Shown: in pieces, positions 42,728 through 50,782 of the stretch
How positions within the stretch are numbered: the stretch's first letter is position 1
Layout of the letters: every line of letters begins with the position of its first letter
NCBI RefSeq assembly: GCF_005870035.1
Contig: NZ_SWJG01000010.1
Location: 124,001-188,000 of the forward strand
Length of the DNA: 64,000 bases
Direction of reading: 5' to 3'
Source of the DNA: Spirosoma lacussanchae
GTDB taxonomy: Bacteria; Bacteroidota; Bacteroidia; Cytophagales; Spirosomataceae
Notes under the pieces: model-generated
The model's database searches: none
What the model was told of the DNA's origin: nothing
What the model saw: only the letters and a program-made list of their open reading frames with translations
Made by a program: the position numbers and the translations under genes

Positions 42728-44161
42728 ATGAAGAAGTTTTTATCACGTCTCGCCCCGGCGCCTTCCTCGGGCGATACTGCCAACCGCCGTGAGTTCATTC
42801 GCAATGCGGGTCTGGGCGGTCTGTCACTCGGTATGCTCTTCGACGGCAAACCCGATCAGGAGCTGGAGTTTATCACACAGAAAGTGCCGCGCGACTCGAA
42901 ACCGTCTGAGCTGAAGATTACTGACCTGCGGGTAGCTATCCTGGCGGGGGTTCCGTTTACGAGCCCCATCATCCGGATCGATACCAACCAGGGCCTGGTT
43001 GGCTGGGGCGAAGTACGGGATGGAGCCAGTGCCAATTACGCCCTGGCGCTCAAGAGCCGACTTCTGGGTAAAAATCCCTGTAACGTGGAGCAGCTCTTCA
43101 AACTCATCAAACCATTCGGTAACCACGGCCGGGCAGCCGGGGGCGTTTGCGGGGTTGAGATGGCTCTCTGGGATCTGGCGGGTAAAGCCTATGGCGTACC
43201 GGCCTACCAGCTTCTGGGCGGCAAATACCGCGATTTCGTCCGGCTCTATGCCGACACTCCCGAAGGAAAAAACTACGATGAGTTTGCCGTCAACATGGCC
43301 AAGCGCCGGGATGCGGGCTACTCATTCCTGAAAATGGATTTTGGTATCGGGATGCTGGCCGATCAGCCGGGTATGCTGGTGGGCGCCAGCCAGTGGAGCG
43401 TGAAACGAGCCTACGACCCAACAACCGGCGGCAAAATGGGGAACTACGCCATGACCAAACACCCCTTCACCCGCATTCAGGTTACCAAAAAAGGGATTGA
43501 CAAACTGGCCGAGCACGTAGGCCGCGTCCGCGAAATCGTTGGCTACGACACCCCGCTGGCGGCCGACCACTTCGGTCACTTCGACGTCAATACGGCTATC
43601 CTGATCGGCAAAGCGATGGAACCCTTCCGGCTGGCGTGGCTCGAAGACATGGTGCCCTGGTTCTATACCGACCAGTGGAAACAAATCTCCGACGCCATCG
43701 AGACACCAACGCTAACGGGCGAAGATATCTACCTGAAAGAAGAGTTCATCAAGCTCATCGACGCCCGGGCCGTCGACATGATCCACCCCGACCTGGCGTC
43801 GTCGGGTGGTCTGCTCGAAACCAAGAAAATTGGCGACTACGCCGAAGATGCAGGGATTCCGATGGCCATGCACTTTGCCGGATCACCGATCAGTATGATG
43901 GCCAATGTTCACTGCGCTGCGGCTACGGAGAACTTTGTAGCGCTCGAGCACCACGGCGTTGATGTGGCAGGCTGGGAAGATCTCGTGACCGGCATCCGCC
44001 CCATCGTAGAAAAAGGCTATGTGAAAGTACCCGACCGCCCGGGCCTGGGTGTCGACCTGAACGAGGAGGTAGCCAAGAAGTATCTCCGCAAAGGAGCCAC
44101 CTGGTTCGCTCCTACCGACGTCTGGAACGAACGCGATTCCTGGGATCGCGAGTGGAGTTAA
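42728..44161 (+). CDS. Tat-exported mandelate racemase/muconate lactonizing-type enzyme (enolase superfamily)
   Basis: 477 residues. The N terminus has NRREFIRNAGLGGLSLGMLF, a twin-arginine export signal. Then the MR_MLE fold: N-terminal capping domain, GVCGVEMALWDLAGKAYGVP, the catalytic-strand KMDFGIG in place of the usual KxK, metal ligands in AADHFGHFD, WLEDMVPW and LTGEDIY, and the HxD-like AMHFAGSP region. The superfamily removes an alpha proton from acid sugars; many members dehydrate aldonic or aldaric acids. Its divergent neighbours are exported RraA aldolases, which suggests a periplasmic acid-sugar route. The exact reaction is not visible. Confidence 0.85.
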   Translation: MKKFLSRLAPAPSSGDTANRREFIRNAGLGGLSLGMLFDGKPDQELEFITQKVPRDSKPSELKITDLRVAILAGVPFTSPIIRIDTNQGLVGWGEVRDGASANYALALKSRLLGKNPCNVEQLFKLIKPFGNHGRAAGGVCGVEMALWDLAGKAYGVPAYQLLGGKYRDFVRLYADTPEGKNYDEFAVNMAKRRDAGYSFLKMDFGIGMLADQPGMLVGASQWSVKRAYDPTTGGKMGNYAMTKHPFTRIQVTKKGIDKLAEHVGRVREIVGYDTPLAADHFGHFDVNTAILIGKAMEPFRLAWLEDMVPWFYTDQWKQISDAIETPTLTGEDIYLKEEFIKLIDARAVDMIHPDLASSGGLLETKKIGDYAEDAGIPMAMHFAGSPISMMANVHCAAATENFVALEHHGVDVAGWEDLVTGIRPIVEKGYVKVPDRPGLGVDLNEEVAKKYLRKGATWFAPTDVWNERDSWDREWS

Positions 44162-44198
44162 GCCTTCGGCGATTGCTGACCCAAAATGGTCATTCTGC

Positions 44199-44233
44199 CA
44201 AAGCCCGGACCGCAATGCCGGGCTTTGTTTTTA
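44199..44233 (+). terminator. Intrinsic terminator after the enolase-superfamily gene
   Basis: CAAAGCCCGG (44199-44208) pairs with CCGGGCTTTG (44218-44227) around a 9-base loop, followed by TTTTT. It overlaps the 3' end of the convergent epimerase gene by 3 bp. Confidence 0.88.
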
Positions 44234-45142
44234 CCTGAGCAGGTCGCTCAGCGCATTGGTCAGATCGGCGTACTGGTAGCGGAAGTTGGTCTCGTCGGCA
44301 ATGCGTTTGTTCAGCACGTAGTTACCGCCGATGACCGTGATAGCCATTTCGCCGAACATCAGCTTCATGACAAAATTAGGAATATTGGGCAGCAGCATGG
44401 GTCGCTTCAGTACCTCGGCAATGGCACGCGTGAGGGTTTCGTTGGTGACGGGCGTCGGCGCTACGGCGTTGTAAACACCCTGCCACGACTCGTCCGCAAG
44501 TGCCTGGATGTAGAGCCGGCACAGATCGTCGATATGAATCCAGGAAATGTACTGCTGACCTGATCCGATGGGCGCCCCCGCCCCCAGCCGAATTGGCTGG
44601 GCCAGCTTCGGCAGCGCGCCCCCGTCCATGGTCAGCACCACCCCGGTCCGGAGTTTCACCGTCCGGATGCCGAGGGCAGCCACCTGGTCTTCGGCGCGTT
44701 CCCAGGCCCGCGTCACCTGCGCCAGAAAGTCGGCCCCAGCCGGACTGGTTTCGTTCAGCGGCCGATCGCCGGTGTCGCCCCCGTAGAAACCGATGGCCGA
44801 CGAGGCCACAAACGATTTGACCTGGTTCGGGTTCTCCGACAGGGCTTTAGCAATCAGTTCGGTAGACTGCGTACGGCTGGTCAGGATTTCGTTCTTCCGG
44901 GCGTCGGTCCAGCGCTCATCGGCCACCCCGGCCCCGGCCAGATGAATAATATGATCGGCCGTCTGGATGGCCCTGGGGTCGATCTGCCCGCGCTGAACAT
45001 CCCACTGGTATATGGTTACGTTCGGAACCGGTTTGTTAGTTCGGCTCAGGTAGGCTACCTGATAGCCCTGTTGTTGAAGCAATTGCGTGAGCCGACGGCC
45101 AATGGTGCCCGTACCGCCGGTAATGAGAACTGTAGAAGCCAT
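44231..45142 (-). CDS. TIGR01777-family epimerase-like SDR (YfcH-like)
   Basis: 303 residues. Extended SDR with the NAD(P) loop VLITGGTGTIGRRL at the start, DHIIHLAGAGVADERWTDARK, SFVASSAIGFYGGDTGD and a C-terminal DUF1731-type end with FVMKLMFGEMA and GNYVLNKRI. The Tyr of the catalytic YxxxK is replaced by the FYG context seen across this family. The cellular substrate of YfcH-like proteins is not established. Stands alone, convergent with the enolase-superfamily gene. Confidence 0.9.
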   Translation of the reverse strand: MASTVLITGGTGTIGRRLTQLLQQQGYQVAYLSRTNKPVPNVTIYQWDVQRGQIDPRAIQTADHIIHLAGAGVADERWTDARKNEILTSRTQSTELIAKALSENPNQVKSFVASSAIGFYGGDTGDRPLNETSPAGADFLAQVTRAWERAEDQVAALGIRTVKLRTGVVLTMDGGALPKLAQPIRLGAGAPIGSGQQYISWIHIDDLCRLYIQALADESWQGVYNAVAPTPVTNETLTRAIAEVLKRPMLLPNIPNFVMKLMFGEMAITVIGGNYVLNKRIADETNFRYQYADLTNALSDLLR

Positions 45143-45292
45143 ATTCGTAGACCAGTGGGTTAGTACTGTATAACCTCACAGGACCAGTTGAGGTTTGGCA
45201 ACGACGGTACCTACCCTCCATTCTTTTCAGCAGGTCGGGCAGACAGAGTCAGTGCAGCAGGCGCCTGGCTCAGCGACGGAAGTGGGTTGTCG

Positions 45293-47911
45293 CTATTCGC
45301 TGCGCAGGCTCTTTACCGGGTCCATTAGAGCCGCTTTGATGGCCTGGAAGCTGACCGTCAGCAGGGTAATGCCGATCGCGCCGGAACCCGTCATCACAAA
45401 GACCCACCACGAAATATCGGTGCGGTATTCATAGGTCTGAAGCCAGTTGGTAAGCAGATAATACGCCAGTGGGGTAGCCAGGCCAAACGCAATGATGACC
45501 AGCACCACAAAATCTCTGGAGAGCAGACTCCATAAATTCACCACCGAAGCGCCCAACACTTTCCGAACGCCAATCTCTTTGGTTCGCTGCTCGGCCGTGA
45601 ACGACGCTAACCCGAACAGACCCAGACAGGAGATGAAAATAGCCAGTCCGGCAAAGATGGAAGCGAGCGTGCTGATGCGTTCTTCAGCCGCAAATTTCAG
45701 CGCGTACTGTTGATCCAGAAATTTGTAATCGAACGGACTGCCGGGGTTAAACCTCCGGAATACGGCTTCCACGCTGGCGAGCGATTCGCTGGCACTAAGC
45801 CGCGGATTCAGCTTGATGTTGATGACACCGGCCCAGTTGTAATCCAGCAGAAAAGCCGTCTGGTAGACCGGCTCAAACGGCGAGTCCATGACCATATCCC
45901 TGATCACACCCACAACCTGAAAGGGCTTGCCATTCCATTTCACGATCTTGCCAACGGGGTCGTTCAGCCCCATGTACTTGACAGCCGTTTCGTTCAATAT
46001 CAGGCCGGACGAATCGGTCGAAAAGGTCCGGGAAAAATCGCGTCCTGCCACAAATTGCCACCCCACCGTTTTGCCAAAGTCATGGGTTACAGCCATTACG
46101 CCTAACTGCTCTTTCATGGCCGGGTCTTTACCCACCCAGTCGAAGCCGATTTGTCGCGAACCCAGCTGGGTGGTGGGTGACGATGAGGTAGCCATTTCTA
46201 CAACGGCCCCCGTTCGGATCAGCTCGCTCCGCAGCGCGTTGTAATGACCAAACAGTTCCGGCGTATTCATGGCAACGGTAATCAGGCCACTTCGGTCATA
46301 CCCAACCGGCCGGTTTTTAGCGTGCTGAATTTGCTGAAAAACAATGACCGTACCGGTGATGAGCGTCACTGACACCGTAAACTGAATAACGACCAAAACC
46401 TGACGGGGTAGCGTAGCGAAACGCCCCACCCGAAAGCCTGACGACTTGCCCTTCAGCACCATTACGGGCCGAAACGAGGACAGGTAAAGTGCCGGATAAC
46501 TACCCGCTATCAGCCCCGTAACCAGACTAAACCCAATGCCCGAAAGCCAGAAGACCGGCTCCTGCCAGGGCATGACTAACTTCTTGTCGGCTATATCGTT
46601 GAAGAGAGGCAGCGCTAGCCACACCAGCAGCAGGGATAGGATAAAGGCCATCCCAACAACCAGCAGTGATTCGCTGAAAAACTGACTGATCAATTGCGCC
46701 CGATCAGAACCAACAGCTTTGCGAATGCCTACTTCTTTCGCTCGCTTTTCGGAGCGGGCGGTCGACAGGTTCATGAAGTTGATACAGGCCAGTAAGAGCA
46801 CAAATACGCCAATGAGCCCGAATAGCCAGACATACTGAATCCGACCGCCCGCCACCCCCGACTTATCCCACTGGTCATACAAATGCCAGCGGCTCATGGG
46901 GTGTAGAAAAACGGCCGGTTTTACGTGCGCTGTTTCCGGTACATTCTTCAGCCTGAGGTCTTTTATTTTGGCTGAAATGCTCGTAAAATCGGCCTTTGGG
47001 GCAATTTGAGCCAGTATTTGCCAGGAGTTATTATCCCAGCCGGCATTTTCCCGAATCCAGGGTTCCGACGAAACGTATAAATCCCAGGGCGCCATAAACC
47101 TCATCTCCCGGAACTCGGTATTGTGCGGAAGGTCCTCGTAGACACCCGTTACCTTCACGTTTAGTTTGTTGTCAATCTTCACCACTTTGCCCAGCGGATC
47201 AGCATCGCCAAACAGGGCCGTTGCTACGGATTCTGCCAGTAGAATGGAGGCCGGATCGGTCAGGCCTGCCCGAGTTCCCTTTGTCATAGTCAGGCTGAGC
47301 AGGTTGGGCGCTTCGGGGCTTACGTAATTTCCTGTTTTGGTGAACTTCTTATCGCCATACGCCAGAATATGTTCGCGGGTCCAGGACGACAGCACGACCC
47401 GTTCGAAATCATCCGCGAAATCGGTCTGCAACGTTTTCGCCAGCGGAAGGGGCATATACTCCCCGGCTCCAAAATCTCCATTAACGGTTGCGCTTTGCAT
47501 CACCTTGGCGATACGGCCGTAGTGCTGGTAGTAGGTGTTAAACGTCAATTCGTCGTACATCCACAGCCCAATGAGCATAGCCACGGTCATACCAACCGAT
47601 AGGCCGCCGATGTTAATGACAGAGAAGGCTTTGTTTTTGGCCAGGTTTCGCCAGGCGATTTTGAGATAGTTTCGGATCATCGTCGTTGTGGCTGTTTTGG
47701 GATACTTGTCTCGTTTCAACAGGGAAGGCCTTAGCAGGCTCAGCACATCGCGTACATATCGTCGGCGGGCCCGGCTCAGCCCCACCGCCTGCACCCGCTG
47801 CTGGAACAGTTCGTTCAGGTCGCCCTCCAGCTCTTCGGCCCGGTGGGGCGGGCAGAGCCAGTGCAGCAGGCGCGTAGCCCAGCGGGGTCCGGCTGTTGGG
47901 GGCGCTTTCAT
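45293..47911 (-). CDS. MacB/FtsX-type ABC transporter permease with an N-terminal permease-prefix domain
   Basis: 872 residues from the ATG at 47911, which overlaps the padR stop as ATGA. Residues 1-70 (RWATRLLHWLCPPHRAEELEGDLNE) are the prefix domain linked to PadR-controlled permeases in Bacteroidetes. Then two FtsX/MacB_PCD units: TM1 at about 85-105 (INIGGLSVGMTVAMLIGLW), a periplasmic domain, and TMs with KRAKEVGIRKAVGSDRAQL. The second unit has a periplasmic domain from about 540 and the matching RTKEIGVRKVLGASVVNL segment. No ATPase gene is adjacent, so it must share one. Substrate unknown; signalling or lipid/peptide extrusion are possible. Confidence 0.9.
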   Translation of the reverse strand: MKAPPTAGPRWATRLLHWLCPPHRAEELEGDLNELFQQRVQAVGLSRARRRYVRDVLSLLRPSLLKRDKYPKTATTTMIRNYLKIAWRNLAKNKAFSVINIGGLSVGMTVAMLIGLWMYDELTFNTYYQHYGRIAKVMQSATVNGDFGAGEYMPLPLAKTLQTDFADDFERVVLSSWTREHILAYGDKKFTKTGNYVSPEAPNLLSLTMTKGTRAGLTDPASILLAESVATALFGDADPLGKVVKIDNKLNVKVTGVYEDLPHNTEFREMRFMAPWDLYVSSEPWIRENAGWDNNSWQILAQIAPKADFTSISAKIKDLRLKNVPETAHVKPAVFLHPMSRWHLYDQWDKSGVAGGRIQYVWLFGLIGVFVLLLACINFMNLSTARSEKRAKEVGIRKAVGSDRAQLISQFFSESLLVVGMAFILSLLLVWLALPLFNDIADKKLVMPWQEPVFWLSGIGFSLVTGLIAGSYPALYLSSFRPVMVLKGKSSGFRVGRFATLPRQVLVVIQFTVSVTLITGTVIVFQQIQHAKNRPVGYDRSGLITVAMNTPELFGHYNALRSELIRTGAVVEMATSSSPTTQLGSRQIGFDWVGKDPAMKEQLGVMAVTHDFGKTVGWQFVAGRDFSRTFSTDSSGLILNETAVKYMGLNDPVGKIVKWNGKPFQVVGVIRDMVMDSPFEPVYQTAFLLDYNWAGVINIKLNPRLSASESLASVEAVFRRFNPGSPFDYKFLDQQYALKFAAEERISTLASIFAGLAIFISCLGLFGLASFTAEQRTKEIGVRKVLGASVVNLWSLLSRDFVVLVIIAFGLATPLAYYLLTNWLQTYEYRTDISWWVFVMTGSGAIGITLLTVSFQAIKAALMDPVKSLRSE

Positions 47912-48234
47912 GACCAGGCGGTTCGGGGAATGGCGTCCCACATCTGATTGCGCAGCTGCCTAATCTCTTCCAGCGCCCGCCGACCATAGGCCGTCACGGT
48001 ATAGAGCCGCTTCCGGCGACCACCCCGCTCGGCAGTCATACCGCCCATTTGTGAGTCGACCAGCCCTTTTTCCTGCAGCCGGTTCAGGGCCGAATGCACC
48101 GCCCCGAGGCTCACCGCCCGGTCCATCTGCTGCTCGATCTCATTGACGATGGCGGCTCCGTAGGCATCGCCCGACCGAATGGCCACGGCCAGCAATACCA
48201 CTTCCTCAAACTCGCCCAGGTACGTTCCTTTCAT
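47908..48234 (-). CDS. PadR-family transcriptional regulator
   Basis: 108 residues. The winged helix has LGEFEEVVLLAVAIRSGDAYG, the recognition part SLGAVHSALNRLQEKGLVDS and the wing ERGGRRKRLYTVTAYGRRAL. PadR proteins are small dimeric repressors. The 4-bp overlap with the permease gene indicates they control that operon. A dyad-like TGTATATGTATAACA (about 48250-48264) 16 bp upstream could be its operator, by analogy only. Confidence 0.9.
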   Translation of the reverse strand: MKGTYLGEFEEVVLLAVAIRSGDAYGAAIVNEIEQQMDRAVSLGAVHSALNRLQEKGLVDSQMGGMTAERGGRRKRLYTVTAYGRRALEEIRQLRNQMWDAIPRTAWS

Positions 48235-48280
48235 GCCTGTTTATTAGTTGTGTATATGTATAACAAATGCTTTGCCACAA

Positions 48281-48320
48281 ACTAAAATGGCCCATTCTGC
48301 GCAGAATGGGCCATTTTAGT
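48281..48320. terminator. Perfect 40-bp palindrome upstream of padR
   Basis: Bases 48281-48320 equal their reverse complement: ACTAAAATGGCC... in one direction and ...GGCCATTTTAGT in the other, centred on CTGCGCAG. It lies between the stop of the helical protein gene (48417) and the padR start (48234), both minus strand. An extended terminator hairpin is most likely, because A/T tracts flank a GC core on both sides. Confidence 0.75.
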
Positions 48321-48416
48321 GGTGTTGGGCTAGACTTGATTGTCCAGAATCGGACAGGTGTTCGTACGCTTCTGGACAGGCTTACCCGATAAACAGACTT
48401 CCCTGGCGTACTACCC

Positions 48417-48971
48417 TCATACCAGCCATTCTTTTGGCAGGCCGAGCTGGCGGGCGTAGTGGGCGGGGGCCGCATAATGAACCCAGCTCAGGAGCTTATG
48501 AATGTCGTCGGCAAATTCAATATGGTAGTCGGGGTCCAGCTTAGCTACTTTCTTCAGCACCTGGTCCGTTCGTTTGGCAATGTAGTCGGCGGCTTTGTCG
48601 GTTCGCGAATTGTATTTGGCCAGCAGGTGGGCGTTATGGTCGTAGAAGGTATTGAGCATGTACAGCATCAGCTCTACTTCGCCGTACTTGTCTTTCGTCA
48701 CTTTCAGATGCCGGGAAATGTAGCCGCTTACGGTACGCATGTCCATCATCAGCCAGCCCGCCGAGTCGGCGTTGAGGTTAGCCGTACGGTCGATGAATTG
48801 CCGGATCAGCTCGCGCCGTTCGTCCAGCGTGGCGCTGTGTTCAACCAGTTCGAACTGAAGCTTTTCGGTCAGCACCGCATCTTTGGCAACCAGCCGTAGT
48901 AGCAGCTTGTCTTTCTCCACACCGGGCATGTGAACAATAGCTTTCTTTAAGTCAGGATCAAGCGCAGGCAT
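48417..48971 (-). CDS. Conserved-looking helical protein of unknown function
   Basis: 184 residues, predicted almost all helical (LDPDLKKAIVHMPGVEKDKL, ERRELIRQFIDRTANLNAD, MMDMRTVSGYISRHLKVTK, LMLYMLNTFYDHNAHLLAK), ending in HYAAPAHYARQLGLPKEW. No signal peptide, membrane segment or metal motif. I do not recognise a named family. The gene stands between padR and rimK with noncoding DNA on both sides. Confidence 0.75.
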   Translation of the reverse strand: MPALDPDLKKAIVHMPGVEKDKLLLRLVAKDAVLTEKLQFELVEHSATLDERRELIRQFIDRTANLNADSAGWLMMDMRTVSGYISRHLKVTKDKYGEVELMLYMLNTFYDHNAHLLAKYNSRTDKAADYIAKRTDQVLKKVAKLDPDYHIEFADDIHKLLSWVHYAAPAHYARQLGLPKEWLV

Positions 48972-49307
48972 TATGTAGTGATGAGTTAGGAGTGATGAGC
49001 GATGAGCTAAATTAATGTGAATTACAGATTGTATGGCATAGGTTGCGGTTCGTCAGGGGGTTTATCGTTGTTTTTGGACGGCGATTTTCGCCGAACGAGC
49101 CGTAAAATACAGCGGCTGGCCATGCGGGTTATGTACCTGACGGCACATCGTTTTTGCCGAAATCCAACGGGGCTACCGACCCTACCGACGCTACGCTGTG
49201 AAGGCCCTGACGGGCCATGGCTCATTCCGAATGCGTATTTTATCAACCTGAATGATGCCATTATCATTCATCGCTCATCGTTCATCATTCATCGCTCATC
49301 ACTACTC
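48972..49307. other. Intergenic region with GATGA-type repeats
   Basis: 336 bp between two minus-strand genes. The left edge (48978-49008) has repeats of the type GTGATGAG/GATGAGCGATGAGC, and the right edge (49261-49303) has the reverse form, TCATTCATCGCTCATCG repeated. The two ends are therefore inverted relative to each other. The middle holds no recognised gene; a plus-strand open frame through it runs into rimK antisense and has no family features. Confidence 0.5.
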
Positions 49308-50216
49308 TCACACGCCCACAATATCGCCTTCGTCGGCGCGGATTTTGTCTTCGATGTAGGCGATGATTTCGGTGGCTATATCGGCGCCGGTAGCGGTTTC
49401 AATCCCTTCCAGACCGGGCGATGAGTTCACTTCCAGCACCAGGGGACCCCGCTCGGAAGGCAGCATATCGACCCCCGCCACTTTCAGCCCCAGCGCCCGG
49501 GCGGCATTGATGGCTGTCTCCTCTTCGTCGGGCGTGAGCGTTACCGCGCTGGCGTTACCGCCCCGGTGGATGTTGGACCTGAATTCACCTTCTACCCCCT
49601 GCCGTTTCATGGCGCCCACCACGCGTCCGCCCACCACAAACGCCCGGATGTCGGATCCTTTGGCTTCGGCTACGAACTCCTGCACCAGCACGTGTTTTTT
49701 CAGGCCATAAAAGGCTTCGATGGTCGATTTGGCCGCTTTCGCCGTTTCGGCCAGTACCACGCCGATTCCCTGCGTGCCTTCGAGGAGTTTGATCACGACC
49801 GGCGGGCCACCGACCAGCTTGATGAGCTGCGTTACGTCGCCGTTGCGGGGATGGTTGGCAAAAACCGTCTTGGGCAGACCAACCCCGGCCTTGGAGAGTA
49901 CCTGCAGGCTGCGGAGCTTATTGCGCGAGCGGGTGATGGCCTGCGACTTGGCCGTCGTGAAGACCTTCATCATCTCAAACTGCCGCACAATAGCACAGCC
50001 GTAGTCGGTAACGGACGCCCCGATACGTGGCACGATTGCATCGAGCTGTTCGAGTTCCTGCCCCTCGTACAGAACTGACGGGCGGCCGCCTTCAATAACG
50101 ACCTGGCAGTTCAGATGATTGACCAGCAAGGCCTCATGACCGCGCTCGGTAGCGGCCGCCAGCAGGCGTTGCGTCGAATATAGATTCGGATTGGCCGATA
50201 AAATGGCAATACGCAT
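49308..50216 (-). CDS. rimK: ATP-grasp ligase RimK (ribosomal protein S6 glutamate ligase-like)
   Basis: 302 residues, normal length. RimK pattern: MRIAILSANPNLYSTQRL, VPRIGASVTDYGCAIVRQFE, ATP-grasp segments PPVVIKLLEGTQGIGVV, HVLVQEFVAEAKGSDIRAFVV, the NIHRGGNASAVTLTPDEE loop and the metal-binding LVLEVNSSPGLEGIE. RimK adds glutamates to the C terminus of S6, or makes poly-alpha-glutamate. It follows the protease-like gene rimB with 21 bp between, as in several Proteobacteria. Confidence 0.95.
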   Translation of the reverse strand: MRIAILSANPNLYSTQRLLAAATERGHEALLVNHLNCQVVIEGGRPSVLYEGQELEQLDAIVPRIGASVTDYGCAIVRQFEMMKVFTTAKSQAITRSRNKLRSLQVLSKAGVGLPKTVFANHPRNGDVTQLIKLVGGPPVVIKLLEGTQGIGVVLAETAKAAKSTIEAFYGLKKHVLVQEFVAEAKGSDIRAFVVGGRVVGAMKRQGVEGEFRSNIHRGGNASAVTLTPDEEETAINAARALGLKVAGVDMLPSERGPLVLEVNSSPGLEGIETATGADIATEIIAYIEDKIRADEGDIVGV

Positions 50217-50237
50217 TAGTACGTGTGAAGTGAGTAC

Positions 50238-50744
50238 CTAGTTCGGGTCAGTCGTCCCGGTAGAGACGGCATTGTGTGAATAGGTGGTGGAGTGAGACGT
50301 GTGTTGATCCAAAGGCGCTTTGGCCTGATACGATAGATTTTTCTGGGAAACGTCTACCAGAAAGCGGTTACGGAGTAGTTTCCGGCCGAGCAGAACGGGA
50401 TTTTTGAGCCGTTCGCGGTCGGCCAGGGTAAACTCGGCCCGAATCCGGCGGCCAAAGAGAACCACGCAGGTTTTAATGACGTACCGCTTTTCGGCCACGC
50501 CAAACGAGTTCCGGATCATACGCTGGCTGTACTGATCACTGTAGAACCGCCGGGCGGGCTCGCCGGTTTTGCCGATCAGCCAGAAACTCAGCCGGGTGCG
50601 CTCCCCGGCCCGTACCAGCCGCACATTCTTGCAATGCAGCGACGACGTAAACGCGCCGGTATCGACTTTCGCCTGCACATCGAACAGGCCCAGATCGGGA
50701 AAGTCGATCAGGTCGGTCATACCGATAACTTGTTTCGGTTTCAT
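50238..50744 (-). CDS. rimB: RimB-like retropepsin-type protease (PF05618, 'ATP-dependent zinc protease' family)
   Basis: 168 residues. MKPKQVIGMTDLIDFPDLG leads to VDTGAFTSSLH, the retropepsin-like DTGA motif with Asp28, and LLGRKLLRNRFLVDVS is the conserved second block. In Pseudomonas the homologue RimB is a protease working against RimK products, which fits its place directly before rimK. The 'ATP-dependent zinc' label of the database family is not supported by motifs seen here. The last 35 residues are Ser/Thr/His-rich and poorly conserved. Confidence 0.88.
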   Translation of the reverse strand: MKPKQVIGMTDLIDFPDLGLFDVQAKVDTGAFTSSLHCKNVRLVRAGERTRLSFWLIGKTGEPARRFYSDQYSQRMIRNSFGVAEKRYVIKTCVVLFGRRIRAEFTLADRERLKNPVLLGRKLLRNRFLVDVSQKNLSYQAKAPLDQHTSHSTTYSHNAVSTGTTDPN

Positions 50745-50782
50745 GCGCGGAGGGACAGGTGCGGAGACAGAAAGGTACGGCC

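Noticed and set aside
49017..49424. Open frame across the repeat-rich gap into rimK
   Set aside because: Half of it is antisense to rimK and the rest translates repeated ATCATTC text into IIHRSSFIIHRSS, which is low complexity.
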